Part shown: positions 1 to 9,332 of the stretch, piece by piece
Numbering within the stretch: position 1 is the stretch's first letter
Layout: each line of letters begins with the position of its first letter
The notes under the pieces: model-generated
What the model was told of the DNA's origin: nothing
Database searches by the model: none
Seen by the model: only the letters and a program-made list of their open reading frames with translations
DNA from: Apostichopus californicus
Taxonomy: Eukaryota > Echinodermata > Holothuroidea > Aspidochirotida > Stichopodidae
Direction: 5' to 3'
NCBI GenBank assembly: GCA_020650975.1
Contig: JAIPMN010007350.1
Coordinates: forward strand, 1-21,681
Length of the DNA stretch: 21,681 nt
Translations under genes and position numbers: made by a program

Positions 1-862
1 CAAGAAAGGTTATTATTCAGAGTCGTGTTGTTTGAGTGAATCTAGATGATGTTTATTGTCAAGAATTTTCAAAATGTATATAATTGTACAGAAACTCTAT
101 AAATTGTTTTACAAGAAGTCATCTTTGCAATTTGCTGTGTTCTGTTAAAAAGTTACCTATAATTTGCTCTAAAGTTAACAAGTATCGTTTACTTAGACAG
201 TTAGATTTTATTATAACTACTTTGATAAAAATATTCTTCTGAATAATAAATTTTGCACGACTTGTATATCATTAGCTTCTTTCTCCCAACATACTTAATT
301 CACGAATTAGCGGATAATCTCAGCACAAGTAAACCATGTGAGCATGGAAGAGTTGGCCTGAACCAATGCACAAATATAATACTAACTAAACTTATATGAA
401 ATATCCAATATCGGCATTTTATTCAATATATTGAATTATTAGATATATCTAACTTTCCTTAGTACAATGCTTAAGGCACAGGTTTCAAATGTCACTTCCT
501 TTAAAGCATAAGAAAAAAAGAACAAGAAAATGTGACGTTAGTATATTATGTGTTATCCTTGACTTAGGATGAATCAGAGAATTACGCCACCCAAAGGTCA
601 AAATAAGTATTCATACACGCTTTGTTATGATCAAGTATGTGTTTTCATGGGAGCTATTTAGGGTTCACGGGGATGTACTGGGGCGTTCAATAATGGTTTT
701 CTATCTTAAATATATACATTAACGTAAATTTGCCCAAAGAGTTACCGTTTTTGCTGATGTGCACAAAGGGTAATCAAAACAGTTTTCGTTATGGATAAGC
801 TAACTTGTCTTTTGCTACATATGAGGTTATTTTGATTGAGTGTAATACGCCATTCTTAGAGC
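1..862. repeat. Left copy of a diverged ~0.8 kb tandem duplication
   Basis: Aligning by eye, this stretch reappears at 1000-1785 in the same orientation. Shared landmarks in the same order include a run around 'tgaatctagatgatgtt' near 35, 'tatatcattagcttctttct' near 266, 'gtaaaccatgtgagcat' near 330, 'tgtgttatcctt' near 550 and 'cagttttcgttatgga' near 780. The copies differ by many substitutions and small indels, so the duplication is old. The match starts at the first base of the window, so the unit probably extends further left. I see no open coding frame shared by both copies. Confidence 0.8.
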
Positions 863-999
863 TTTATTGCCACGTTGTCGACAATACAGGCTTGTAGCCA
901 TATTTTCCTTGTTCTTCCTTGCAAAGTTTATCATTCCTCGCAAAGTCTATCATTTAAAAATATTAAAAAATGTTACCATACAACACGTGATCCCGTGGA

Positions 1000-1785
1000 C
1001 AAGAACGGCTTATATTTAAAATCGTGTTGTTTTGAGGGAATCTAGATGATGTTGAAATTTGCTGTGTCTGTTGAACAGATACCTATCATTTGTTTTAAAG
1101 TTAGCATATATCGTTTAAAGGCACTTAGATTTTATCATAATTACATTGATAATAATATCCATTTCAAGAAGAAATTTGTGCACGACTCCTATATCATTAG
1201 CTTCTTTCTTAACATACTTAATGAAAGAATAATCGGATAATCTAAGCACCTGTAAACCATGTGAGCATTGAAAGAGCTAAAATACTAACAAAATAATTAA
1301 TAGTTATATTTAATATTCAATAGGATAAATGTAGTGTCTTCCTTATTTAGACGGCCGAGCATGTTATGCAATATATTTGAATTATTTCCTCCGTCACCTA
1401 AATATATAACTTTCCTTCATATAAGGCTTTTCGCACATGCGTCAAAATGTCACGTCCTTTTATATCGGGAGAAAAAAAGGAAAAGTATGTGTCGTTATGA
1501 TATGATGTGTTATCCTTGGTTTAGGATGCTTTAGAGAAGAACGCCACCATTTAGGTTTTTTTTTTTCATTTTCGGGTTATTTAGGGTTAGCGGGGATGTT
1601 GTAGGGCGTTCAACAATGGTTTTCTATCTCAAATAGATACAGTTAACGTAAAGTTGCGGAAAGAGTTTCCGTTTTTTCTGATATCCACAAAGGGAAATAA
1701 AAAACAGTTTTCGTTATGGATACGCTAACTTGTCTTTTGCTATACATGAGGTTATTTTGATAGAGCGTGATACGTCATGTTTAGC
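1000..1785. repeat. Right copy of the ~0.8 kb tandem duplication
   Basis: This is the second copy of the unit at 1-862, separated from it by about 137 bases. It starts at 'caagaacggcttatattt', matching the window start, and fades after 'gttattttgatagagcgtgat'. The two short open frames here (1046-1240 and 1334-1534) are not preserved in the left copy, which argues against their being genes. Confidence 0.8.
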
Positions 1786-4700
1786 ATTTCTCGTAAGACG
1801 CTCACAACCGTTTGATCACTGGTCTTGTAAACATTTTTATCTTTCACTTAGTTTAGTTTAGATTAGTTGAAAAAATATAATCAGGAGGGAAATAAAGTTC
1901 CCATCAAGTGTTAGACCTTGCTCAAATATTTTCTCCTCCAATCTTATACTTGTTTCTTTCTCTGTAAAAATGTAAATCATGACATAAACTATGTTTCTCT
2001 GTGTAACAGCTAACTCTGCAGAATGTATGAACTTTGAAAGCCTTTATTAAAGCGTACATTCTGAGTACAATATTTCTGAAAACATCGACATATTTTCTAT
2101 GATGAAGCAATACATTTTTGTCGAACATATTCGTTGGAAGTTAAGAAACAGAAGGCACACACATATGATGCTGTATTTTTTAGGGCTGGAATGTTGACAA
2201 TTAGCGCCAGTAGCCGGGGAGTAAAAAGTAAACGTGTTTTGTGATGTTAAAGACAAAATAAAAATCCATTGTGTTGTTGATGCTTGCCCAAGTCAATCAA
2301 GTGGCTAATACGATTCGAAGCAAATTCTTTTCACAAGTGTGATATCTCAATTTGTATGCATTTTTGTTGCTCCGACACATTTTGAAAAAAATGCTATTTT
2401 TAAGCTATTTAGGGCGAGTTGCCTGTCGTGTATTAATACCTCATGATCATAATATATCCATTGAGTTTACCCTACGAAGCACTACTATGAGATCAAAGTT
2501 TTACGGTTGATGAATTTGCTTCACTTCTTTTTCAAGAAGGGCAGAATGAAGTGTCTCATTGTGACAATATAAAAAAAGTTGATATAATTGTAACTAGAAT
2601 ACGTTGGTACATACTTCGAGACTTCTGCCATTTATTCATGTATTGTTTCTTTAAGTTTCCAAACACATGATGTTGATGGATTTCTCAATAACAACTCAAT
2701 ATGTTAAACGGCAAAAACGTTTGTTCTAGATTAACAATAAGTATTTCTAGTGAATTCTCGAATAACATTTTTTCTGTATAAGTGATATATATATATATAT
2801 ATTTTCCTTGTTGACAATATGTTACGTAAGCGTGTACGGTATATACTTAGTACACGAAAAGTAACATTTGAAAAATGTGTTTGAAAAATTGCAACCATCT
2901 TCACAAAACATCAAAACTCTGAAATTACCGTTGGTTTTCAAAATATGCAACTTACAACTCTGGCAGTCATCAACTTTCTTCGTAATTTCTTGCTATGTAA
3001 CCTAAACATATTTAAAACTCACCTGCTACAAACGAAATTCTTTACTATGAAATATATTTTGCAGGGATATGTATAGTCGGATGTATGATAGACTCCGATG
3101 TTTTTACTAATTTAGATAAACTGCAATGATATCCTGTAAATTTTCTTTTCGCTTTCTCAGATAATATATCATTCACATTTCGCTTAACATAATGCACAAA
3201 GTAGTATTACTTTCCATCTGCTTCTCTTCATTATGATCGTGTATATAAATTAGTGTATGATGGCCTATTAATGTTTAATGGATAGAATTGAAGAGAAGTA
3301 TGATAATACTAAAAACAGACGTTAAATCATATATTTAGTCGATAAACGTTATTCAACAATACAGTATACTTTTTATCTTAACTTAGCGTATAAGCAGTAC
3401 AACCACGTGGGGAAAATGAACATTGCGAAACAATATATTACTGCATAGATACTGGAATGTGAACTTTTTCATTCCGTTTGTATCACGTTTTTTCTATCAT
3501 CAGTTACAAGTTGGAAACAAAATTGTCTTATTTGATTCAAAAGCGATTTTGTTCTAATAAGCTTAAAAAGATAACAATTATGTTCGTTAAATGTAAATAT
3601 AGAATGATATGATCTGTGAAGATGAAGATGTAATGGATTTGTGTATGTCCTGTATTTTGTGATGCCTTGACCTTTGTACAGCCTTCTTAACTCGATAATG
3701 TTTCTTTAGAATGTACTTCAATCGATCGTACATTCTCTTTAAATTTTACTTACCTCAGATATCGTCAAGCACAAGAATCAACAATTCAAGGAAGTGGTCG
3801 TTTCTGTTAGCCTGAATTCTGAACTCTCGGTAAGGGTTGATATATTATTGGGAACTTACCATTCCACCGAAATTTGTTATCTAGATACTAATTCGGAACA
3901 TTATTATTTTGAAACGAACTATCCAGATGAAAAGCACAGGTGGTATTTTTTTTCCTATTTCAATCTGTAAACATATGTGATGATTTACAATTTTCCACAA
4001 TTTCATTGTAGGCCTACTGTGTATTTAAGTAGATTTAGCGCTGATACTCAGAGATAATTTTTTACTTCAAGCAATGAAGAAAGTTCAGATTAGAATTATT
4101 CATGCTTGAGTAACTTATAGTAATATGAAAACGTTTCTGGGAGACGAAATTGACTCATGTGGAATAATTCATTACTGACTAAATTTTGTGAAACATCTTA
4201 TCGTTAAGTAACAACATTTCAGTTAATAATACTTGAAGGATTCGGTTAACTCGCGGGAAAGTGTAACCAAACGTAGACAGCTGCACTAAGGCCTATAAGG
4301 TCACAAAGAAATAACTAGTAAAATGTAAAAAACAAATGTTACAGTCTCTTTTGACTTTGCATACTGTTAGCTTGTTCAATAATTCGGCATGGTCAAATCT
4401 TAGGTCAGTGCTGACGAACGTTAGATTGTTGTAAAACAGGTGAAAATAGGGCCAAATTATACGATCCTATTGAGCAGAGCTATTAATCATGGTTTGCTTT
4501 TGTGACCATGTCGCCACAGCGTCAAAATCTTTGCGTTAAATTTTCATTTGAAATACAATTTACTTGCTTCAATTAGCCTTAATAAGTTTGAGCAGATAAT
4601 GATTTAATACCATTCCTTGTGGATTATAGTTGTAACCACGTCATTTTTACTGTGTATTTTATACGTGCCTATTGCAACGTAACCATATACCATATTTTTG

Positions 4701-4788
4701 TTGTAATCATTCTTTACATATGAAACTGATTCTGCAACAGTTTTACGTTTCATTATGATCGTCTTCTTTACATTATTCCTGGTGCTAG
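1786..4788. other. Non-coding stretch upstream of copy A
   Basis: No supported gene in about 3 kb. The only open frames are short, AT-rich and unlike any family I recognise. An (AT)n microsatellite lies at 2785-2802. The stretch should contain the promoter and signal-peptide exon(s) of copy A if they survive. I searched by eye for a counterpart of the B first exon and its 43-base second exon and found none that is convincing. Confidence 0.6.
2785..2802. repeat. (AT)n microsatellite
   Basis: An uninterrupted AT dinucleotide run of about 18 bases, in non-coding DNA. Confidence 0.9.
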
Positions 4789-4961
4789 ACTTGCAGTATT
4801 TTATATTCCAAACTCCGGAGTATCCAAAGGATTGTCATGAACTACTTAACCAATGCTCTTCAACCAACGCCAAATCCGGTGTATACCTGATTAAACCTGA
4901 CCAGTATCCGGAACCATTTCAGACATATTGTGATCACAACACTACATCTGGAGGTTGGACA
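4789..4961 (+). pseudogene. Copy A exon: N-terminal part of first FReD
   Basis: 173 bases, entered in phase 1 after 'gctag' and left in phase 0 before 'gtaagt'. It encodes a FReD start with the pair of Cys typical of the first disulphide (PKDCHELL and FQTYCDHN), the SGVYLIKPD strand and the GGWT end motif. About 60% of residues are identical by eye to B exon 19082-19254, which has the same length. An ATG at 4755 is in frame upstream and gives a short hydrophobic leader; I prefer the acceptor because B uses the same border. Confidence 0.8.
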
Positions 4962-5342
4962 GTAAGTGATTGATATGAAGACGTGTATACTTACAATCAC
5001 AGGCGTTACTCTCCAAGTCACACTTTGTAGGACACATTGGAAGTTTCAGTCCATGTAAGAATATTTTAAGCCTAATATCGGAAACAAAGCTACTTGGTGT
5101 TGTTGGCTACTTGGTACTTGGTGTTGACTACAATTAACTTTACTGCGATTAGAAAGTGGGTTGTATGTGCTTAACTAGGTAAGGGAGCTAGCTATTTATA
5201 AAAGATAATATATAACACTACATCATGGATATGTTATATCCTATTCTTATTTCATAGTGTAAGCCGCGAAGTTTGGCTATAAGGTTAGGATCATAAGAAA
5301 GTGAAATTTATCCGTTAATTGTATATCTTTCGAATTCTTCAG

Positions 5343-5607
5343 GTCATACAACGACGCATTGATGGATCCATCGGTTTTAATTGAACCTGGGACGAATACA
5401 AAAACGGCATTGGTTTTTTAGGCAGTGAATTTCTGATTGGTAATGGAAAGATAGCTCACTTGATACACCAAAAGAGGTACCAGCTGCGCATCGACTTGGA
5501 GAATTATGCAGGCCAGTCATATTCCTTGACATACGACAACTTTCGCATTGCCGATGAATGGGGGAATTATTCCATAAAAAGTCTTGGTGTTGTCGAAAGA
5601 ACAACAG
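5343..5607 (+). pseudogene. Copy A exon: middle of first FReD, with premature TGA
   Basis: 265 bases, phase 0 in and phase 1 out, exactly as in B 19523-19787. The frame reads VIQRRIDGS, then after the stop TWDEYKNGIGFLGSEF, and later YQLRIDLEN and NFRIADEWG, which are standard FReD core motifs. The TGA at 5382-5384 is the 14th codon, where B has CGC (Arg), so a CGA-to-TGA transition is the simplest cause. The reading frame is otherwise open to the donor. Confidence 0.85.
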
Positions 5608-5876
5608 GTTAGATGTGTTCTACTAAATTATCCATATCTTACACTAAAAACAAAAATTAAATATCATACACAACTAAAAATTTTGATTCCCATAGTCTAA
5701 TACGTAAAGCAAAAATGTAATATATATTTTTTTATGTGTGACATAAAAAGATTATAAATTGAATGAGCCTTACATATATAAAATCCTACTTACGCTTGAT
5801 CCTATGTTAACAATCAGCAAATGTTCCGAGAGGCCAGATCATCACGATAGTAAGAACGATTCGATAATGTCATAAT
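5581..5876 (+). repeat. Tandem duplication unit 1 (exon tail plus intron)
   Basis: About 296 bases, starting at the last 27 bases of the 5343-5607 exon and running into the intron. It repeats head to tail at 5877-6199. Shared landmarks include 'gatcctatgttaacaatca' and 'aaatgttccgag' near the right end of each unit. Confidence 0.85.
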
Positions 5877-6199
5877 GTCTTGGTGTTTTCGAAGGAATAA
5901 CAGGTTAGACTTTTTTTTAATCTTTCCTCCATATCTATTTACTCAAAACGTAAATTGAAGAATGCTAAAATAGGATATGAATATCACACGCAACTATATT
6001 TGTTTTTGATTCCCAAAGTCGAATACTTGAAAAATGTAATTTTAGTTTGTATGTGTGACATTTATGAGTATAAGTTGAATGAGTCTAAACAATAAAAAAT
6101 CCGGCTTACATTTGATCCTATGTTAACAATCATCAAATGTTCCGAGCGGCCAGAGCATTACGATGGAAGCACGATTCGCTAATAACGTAATGTCATAAC
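5877..6199 (+). repeat. Tandem duplication unit 2, with a second exon tail and donor
   Basis: Second copy of the unit. Its first 27 bases (5877-5903) match the exon tail at 5581-5607 in 24 of 27 positions and end at the same 'cag|gttaga' donor context, giving a decoy 5' splice site at 5904. It has no acceptor of its own nearby, so I treat it as an intronic duplication by-product, not an exon. Confidence 0.8.
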
Positions 6200-6253
6200 A
6201 GTGAGTTAACACTTCAAGCTAGGATTAACTTGTTGTGGTTTCAATTTTCTCAG

Positions 6254-6463
6254 TTTTACCCATCACCTGGTGCTCATCCAACAAGGATAATTATGACAAT
6301 ACATATGAAAGAACTTGTGAGAATCCAAATGATTGTGTCATACCGGATCCAGCGGATCCAGAGAGATGTCTTTGTCCAGAAAACCACATGATTCTTGGAG
6401 ATAGCTGAATTTCCCCAAGAGCAATGTGGCTGTCACGTCCAAGGGGAAGGCGTCGTATTAGCA
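6254..6463 (+). pseudogene. Copy A exon: TIL domain, frameshifted
   Basis: 210 bases after 'ttctcag' and before 'gtaagt'; the B counterpart is 212. The start frame gives TIL-like cysteine spacing (ITWCSSN, ERTCENP, NDCV, ERCLCPENHMILGDS) and stops at TGA 6406-6408. The continuation FPQEQCGCHVQGEGVVLA, which matches the B end NQCNC...GGVLT, is in the next frame, so one extra base (or two lost) sits near 6406-6415. The Cys expected at the TGA is the position destroyed. One inner Cys pair seen in B (ERRC) is also missing. Confidence 0.8.
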
Positions 6464-6820
6464 GTAAGTTTATTCGATGCCTTTCACAAGTCTTAATATG
6501 CAATATGAAAAATGTATCGAAACATAAATTCTTGGATTTCAATTGATTGACCTTATATTTTATCATGTGTCATTCATTTTCATGATTATTGATGTTATTG
6601 ATTGTCATGTCCATTTCGCTTTTAGACCTTTTTGCACCAGTTTCTAATTTGAAAGCTTACAAAAATACAAGACATACAAACAAATTACACTCAGAAGGAT
6701 GAACGTTACCTAACATATTTAAAACGCTCATAAACGTTTATTAGAAGAAATTCAATTTGTCTCAACGAATGTTAAAAATGTACCAAATTAACATTTCTTT
6801 TACTTACTTTGTCTTTCCAG
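6464..6820. other. Copy A intron 3
   Basis: 357-base intron between the TIL and TILa/EGF exons, with a clean GT start and a 'gtctttccag' acceptor. Nothing else is recognisable in it. Confidence 0.75.
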
Positions 6821-7120
6821 GAGGGTGAATCATACATCAAATCTGACTGTTCCTTACGGATGACCTGCAACAGTAACGCACTGACAAGTGAGAGTTACAG
6901 TTGTAGTGCAGACGCAACCTGCGATGAGCGAAATTATGTCCATAGATGTTACTGTAACGAATGGTTTGAAGGCGATGGTGTTACATGTACCCGCAGTGGA
7001 CCGAGAGATTGTTCTGATCTTTACGCAGCAGATAGAAGAAATAACGGAAATTATACCATTTATCCCGCTGGAAGCTCTGGGTTTGAAGTTTACTGTGAAA
7101 TGTCTAGTAGGGGATGGACA
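6821..7120 (+). pseudogene. Copy A exon: TILa + EGF-like + start of second FReD
   Basis: 300 bases, phase 0 to phase 0, no stop. It begins GESYIKSDC (TILa/VWC-like start), passes through an EGF-like tail with CYC and FEGDGVTC, and runs without an intron into a FReD start (PRDCSDLY, FEVYCEM, GWT). B exon 20447-20758 has the same fusion of three pieces in one exon. The residue before GWT is Arg here instead of the usual Gly of GGWT. Confidence 0.8.
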
Positions 7121-7361
7121 GTAAGTTTTAACTATTACAAAAACTTGAGCTTTACCATGTTAAAATTCTATTTTCTCATATGACAGGACTTCGTTCACTA
7201 ACATTTAAATCAAATAGTTATATCATTTTCTTAAATTGATCAATCTTCCTATGATTTTAATTCAATGGGATAATTGACTTACACCAGGTATTCATCTAAC
7301 TTATTGTTATTAAATGCTTAGTTCTCTAAGTAATTGATAAACTTGTTGATTCTCTTTCCAG

Positions 7362-7623
7362 ATTTTGCAAAGACGTACAAGTAGCTCCGTCAACTTTTAT
7401 CGAAATTGGAATGAGTACAAAAACGGGTTTGGAATTCCAACAGGAGATCATTGGATTGGCAACGATAAAATATACAAATTGACAAACCAAAAAACCTACT
7501 AACTCCTAATAGAAAATACAAACATGGAAGGATCAACATACCATAGCCGTTATTCATCTTTCAGTATCAGTAACGAGGGAGACAAATACCAACTGTCATT
7601 GGGTGGCTTCAATGGAAACGCTG
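7362..7623 (+). pseudogene. Copy A exon: middle of second FReD, with premature TAA
   Basis: 262 bases, identical in length to B 21041-21302, phase 0 to 1. It encodes ILQRRTSSSVNFYRNW, EYKNGFG, DHWIGND and TNQKTY, then TAA at 7500-7502 where B has CAG (the Gln of the conserved YQLRI), then SFSISNEGDKYQLSLGGF. This is a single C-to-T change if the ancestral codon was CAA. The donor is 'gtttgt', weaker than its B counterpart 'gttagt'. Confidence 0.85.
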
Positions 7624-8514
7624 GTTTGTGATGTGCTAAATGTCAACCATACGCAGACTTGTAGTTATTGTTTTTTTTTTCTAACATAACTACCTGTAGT
7701 TGTAATCACACTCTAAGATTTATATTCGTATTACAAAAAATAATAACAACAACAAAGGTATCAAATAATTTGAACATTATGTTGAGAGATCAGTCGAGAC
7801 GAATTGTATGTGTTAACTTCCCAACGACAATTACCTGCCTTGGTTCTTATCATTCTGAATGTATAATCAGATAATAGGTAAAAAAAAACTCATTTTATGG
7901 TCAACATCAAATGGAAGTAAAAACGTCCAATAAAAGATAAGACGTTTCACGAGAGGAGACGATGACAAATATGAGAAAATCTGACACTTCACCACGTTTC
8001 CTCTTATCTGAAAATCTAGTATGTTGATGACAGTCAAACCTTTAATTTTCAATTGGCAAAATGTGAGTATTTAAAAGAATGAGCTGTTTACATTTCTCCT
8101 CATCTCACACGTAACTTGAAATTGCTTAAGTACATAAAATTCTTCGCAAAATTAAACTAATACTATAAATTGTAATATTAATATAAAGGAATATGTTTTA
8201 GCAATGAAAGATGTTATAAACTAAAGTATGCAGATGATTTGTCAGAATCGGAACATCCCCAGTAATAACTGGAACTTGGATTATTATCTTCAAAATTTGT
8301 AAACTCCCAGAAGAAAGGTCAAGAACTCGTACATGGGAGCTCAAAAATATAACGTAAGCCCAAACGTAACATACACAGCAACATACGTCCTGAAAACCGA
8401 TAATTACAACACAAGGACCAAAATAATTTAATAAATTCTAGTATAAAAATTCAAAAAAAGTTTCATACTAAACAAGAAACTACATTCCCAAATTATTCAA
8501 TAATTTCCTTCCAG
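7624..8514. other. Copy A intron 5
   Basis: 891-base intron ending in 'ccttccag'. Short open frames on both strands here look accidental: they are AT-rich, share nothing with the family and do not sit between usable splice sites. Confidence 0.65.
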
Positions 8515-9032
8515 GTAATAATGCTATGGGTGAAAGTTCAGGACATCGATTTAGTACGCACGATCAAGACAATGATGGATCGAGCACCTTCGACTGCGCA
8601 GAAAAACACCGAGGTGGCTGGTGGTATCCAGACGATAGTAATACGGGCTCTACCAGCAACTGCTACAGATTCAGCAACCGCGTAGCTACAGGCGACTACG
8701 ATTATTCTGACTGTATCTGCTATTGTGATGAATATGATTATTACTATTATGATTATTCTTATTAATATATTTATTGTTATTGTTATAACAATAACTGTCC
8801 GTCCAGCCGTCCACATTATATATGCGATGACTGTCATGGATGTTCTGATTATGATAACAGATGCTGCGCAAACAAAAACCCTACCTATGAGACAACTTCC
8901 TATTCCTGCGGGTACTCCAATCTCAACGGTGACTACTCGTTCAACGATAACCGCGGTATCTTTTGGAAGAATCTTCACGGTTCGGAATGCGGTATCACAG
9001 CAACAAAAATGAAAATCCGTCCAGTTAAATAA
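8515..9032 (+). pseudogene. Copy A last exon: C-terminal part of second FReD with large insert
   Basis: Phase 1 entry. The frame runs 171 codons from 8517 to before the terminal TAA at 9030-9032, broken only by TAA at 8763-8765. The first part has the FReD calcium-site and Cys motif STHDQDNDG...FDCAEKHRGGWWY. The end has CGYSNLNGDY, RGIFWKN and TKMKIRPVK, the classical FReD finish. Between WWY (ends 8627) and CGYSNLNG (starts 8907) sit 93 extra codons very rich in Tyr, Asp, Asn, Ser and Cys, where ordinary FReDs have almost nothing. The internal TAA lies inside that insert, in a TAT/GAT-rich tract. No counterpart from copy B is visible because its last exon is outside the window. Confidence 0.8.
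8628..8906 (+). other. Tyr/Asp/Cys-rich insert inside the FReD C-terminal subdomain
   Basis: 279 bases, exactly 93 codons, in frame with both flanks. Composition is extreme: runs such as CDEYDYYYYDYSY and YCYNNNC, with about a dozen Cys. The DNA is partly a degenerate TAT/GAT/TGT triplet tract (around 8700-8790), suggesting growth by triplet slippage. The antisense strand is also open over it, because Tyr, Asp and Asn codons read as Ile and Val on the other strand. Confidence 0.7.
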
Positions 9033-9326
9033 GCAAAGTATTAACTTTCAAGCCTTCAATGTAACAAGAATCGGAAACATTAGAAAACATCATAAGTGGA
9101 AAACAAAGACAACAATGAGTCGATGAGCCTTGTATATATAGTCATTACTTCTAAAGTACATTATCCTTAACAGGGATTAGTTATGGCCAAATGTGATTAT
9201 TTTTAGACTTCCAGGGCAGTAATATGTTATGAAAAAAGTACCAAATGAAGGTGAACCATGTTGATCAAGGAACTCGATGATGTCTGGTAGTTAATCAGAT
9301 TTTGATAATTGCGTTGAATTCGAAGT

Positions 9327-9332
9327 AATAAA
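9327..9332 (+). terminator. Candidate polyadenylation signal for copy A
   Basis: First AATAAA hexamer I find downstream of the copy A terminal stop, about 295 bases after it. Another AATAAA follows near 9373. Position fits a 3' UTR, but in AT-rich DNA the hexamer is common. Confidence 0.35.

Larger units (their letters stand above)
4789..9032 (+). pseudogene. Copy A: FReD-TIL-TILa/EGF-FReD gene, disabled
   Basis: Six exons (4789-4961, 5343-5607, 6254-6463, 6821-7120, 7362-7623, 8515-9032) match intact copy B in order, phase and length, and every intron is GT-AG. The intended product is a secreted multidomain protein with two fibrinogen-related segments flanking TIL and TILa/EGF-like modules. 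Lesions are TGA at 5382-5384 (Arg in B), a frameshift with TGA at 6406-6408 in the TIL exon, TAA at 7500-7502 (Gln in B) and TAA at 8763-8765 in the last exon. The reading frame resumes correctly after each substitution, and the Ca-site and FReD core motifs are well kept, so loss looks recent. Upstream signal-peptide exons were not found. An ATG at 4755 opens a hydrophobic run into the first exon, but that run lies in the homologous position of the B intron and is probably chance. Recoding or sequencing error is possible but would have to explain four events. Confidence 0.85.

Noticed and set aside
3750..3790. 'ctcag|atatcgt...caag' considered as the copy A counterpart of the 43-base signal exon
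   Set aside because: Only a few bases match, the length differs and the following bases are not a GT donor.
4755..4788. ATG-led hydrophobic run before copy A exon 1 as its true start
   Set aside because: It occupies the intron-end position by comparison with B, and the acceptor after 4788 gives an exon of exactly the B length. It cannot be fully excluded without transcripts.
5377..5604. Minus-strand frame over copy A exon 2 (and the similar one at 19557-19772)
   Set aside because: Antisense shadows of the FReD middle exons.
8538..8978. 146-codon open frame on the minus strand, very rich in Ile and Val, resembling a membrane protein
   Set aside because: It is the antisense of the FReD last exon. 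The Tyr/Asp/Asn-rich insert reads as Ile/Val on the other strand, while the sense strand has clear FReD motifs on both sides.
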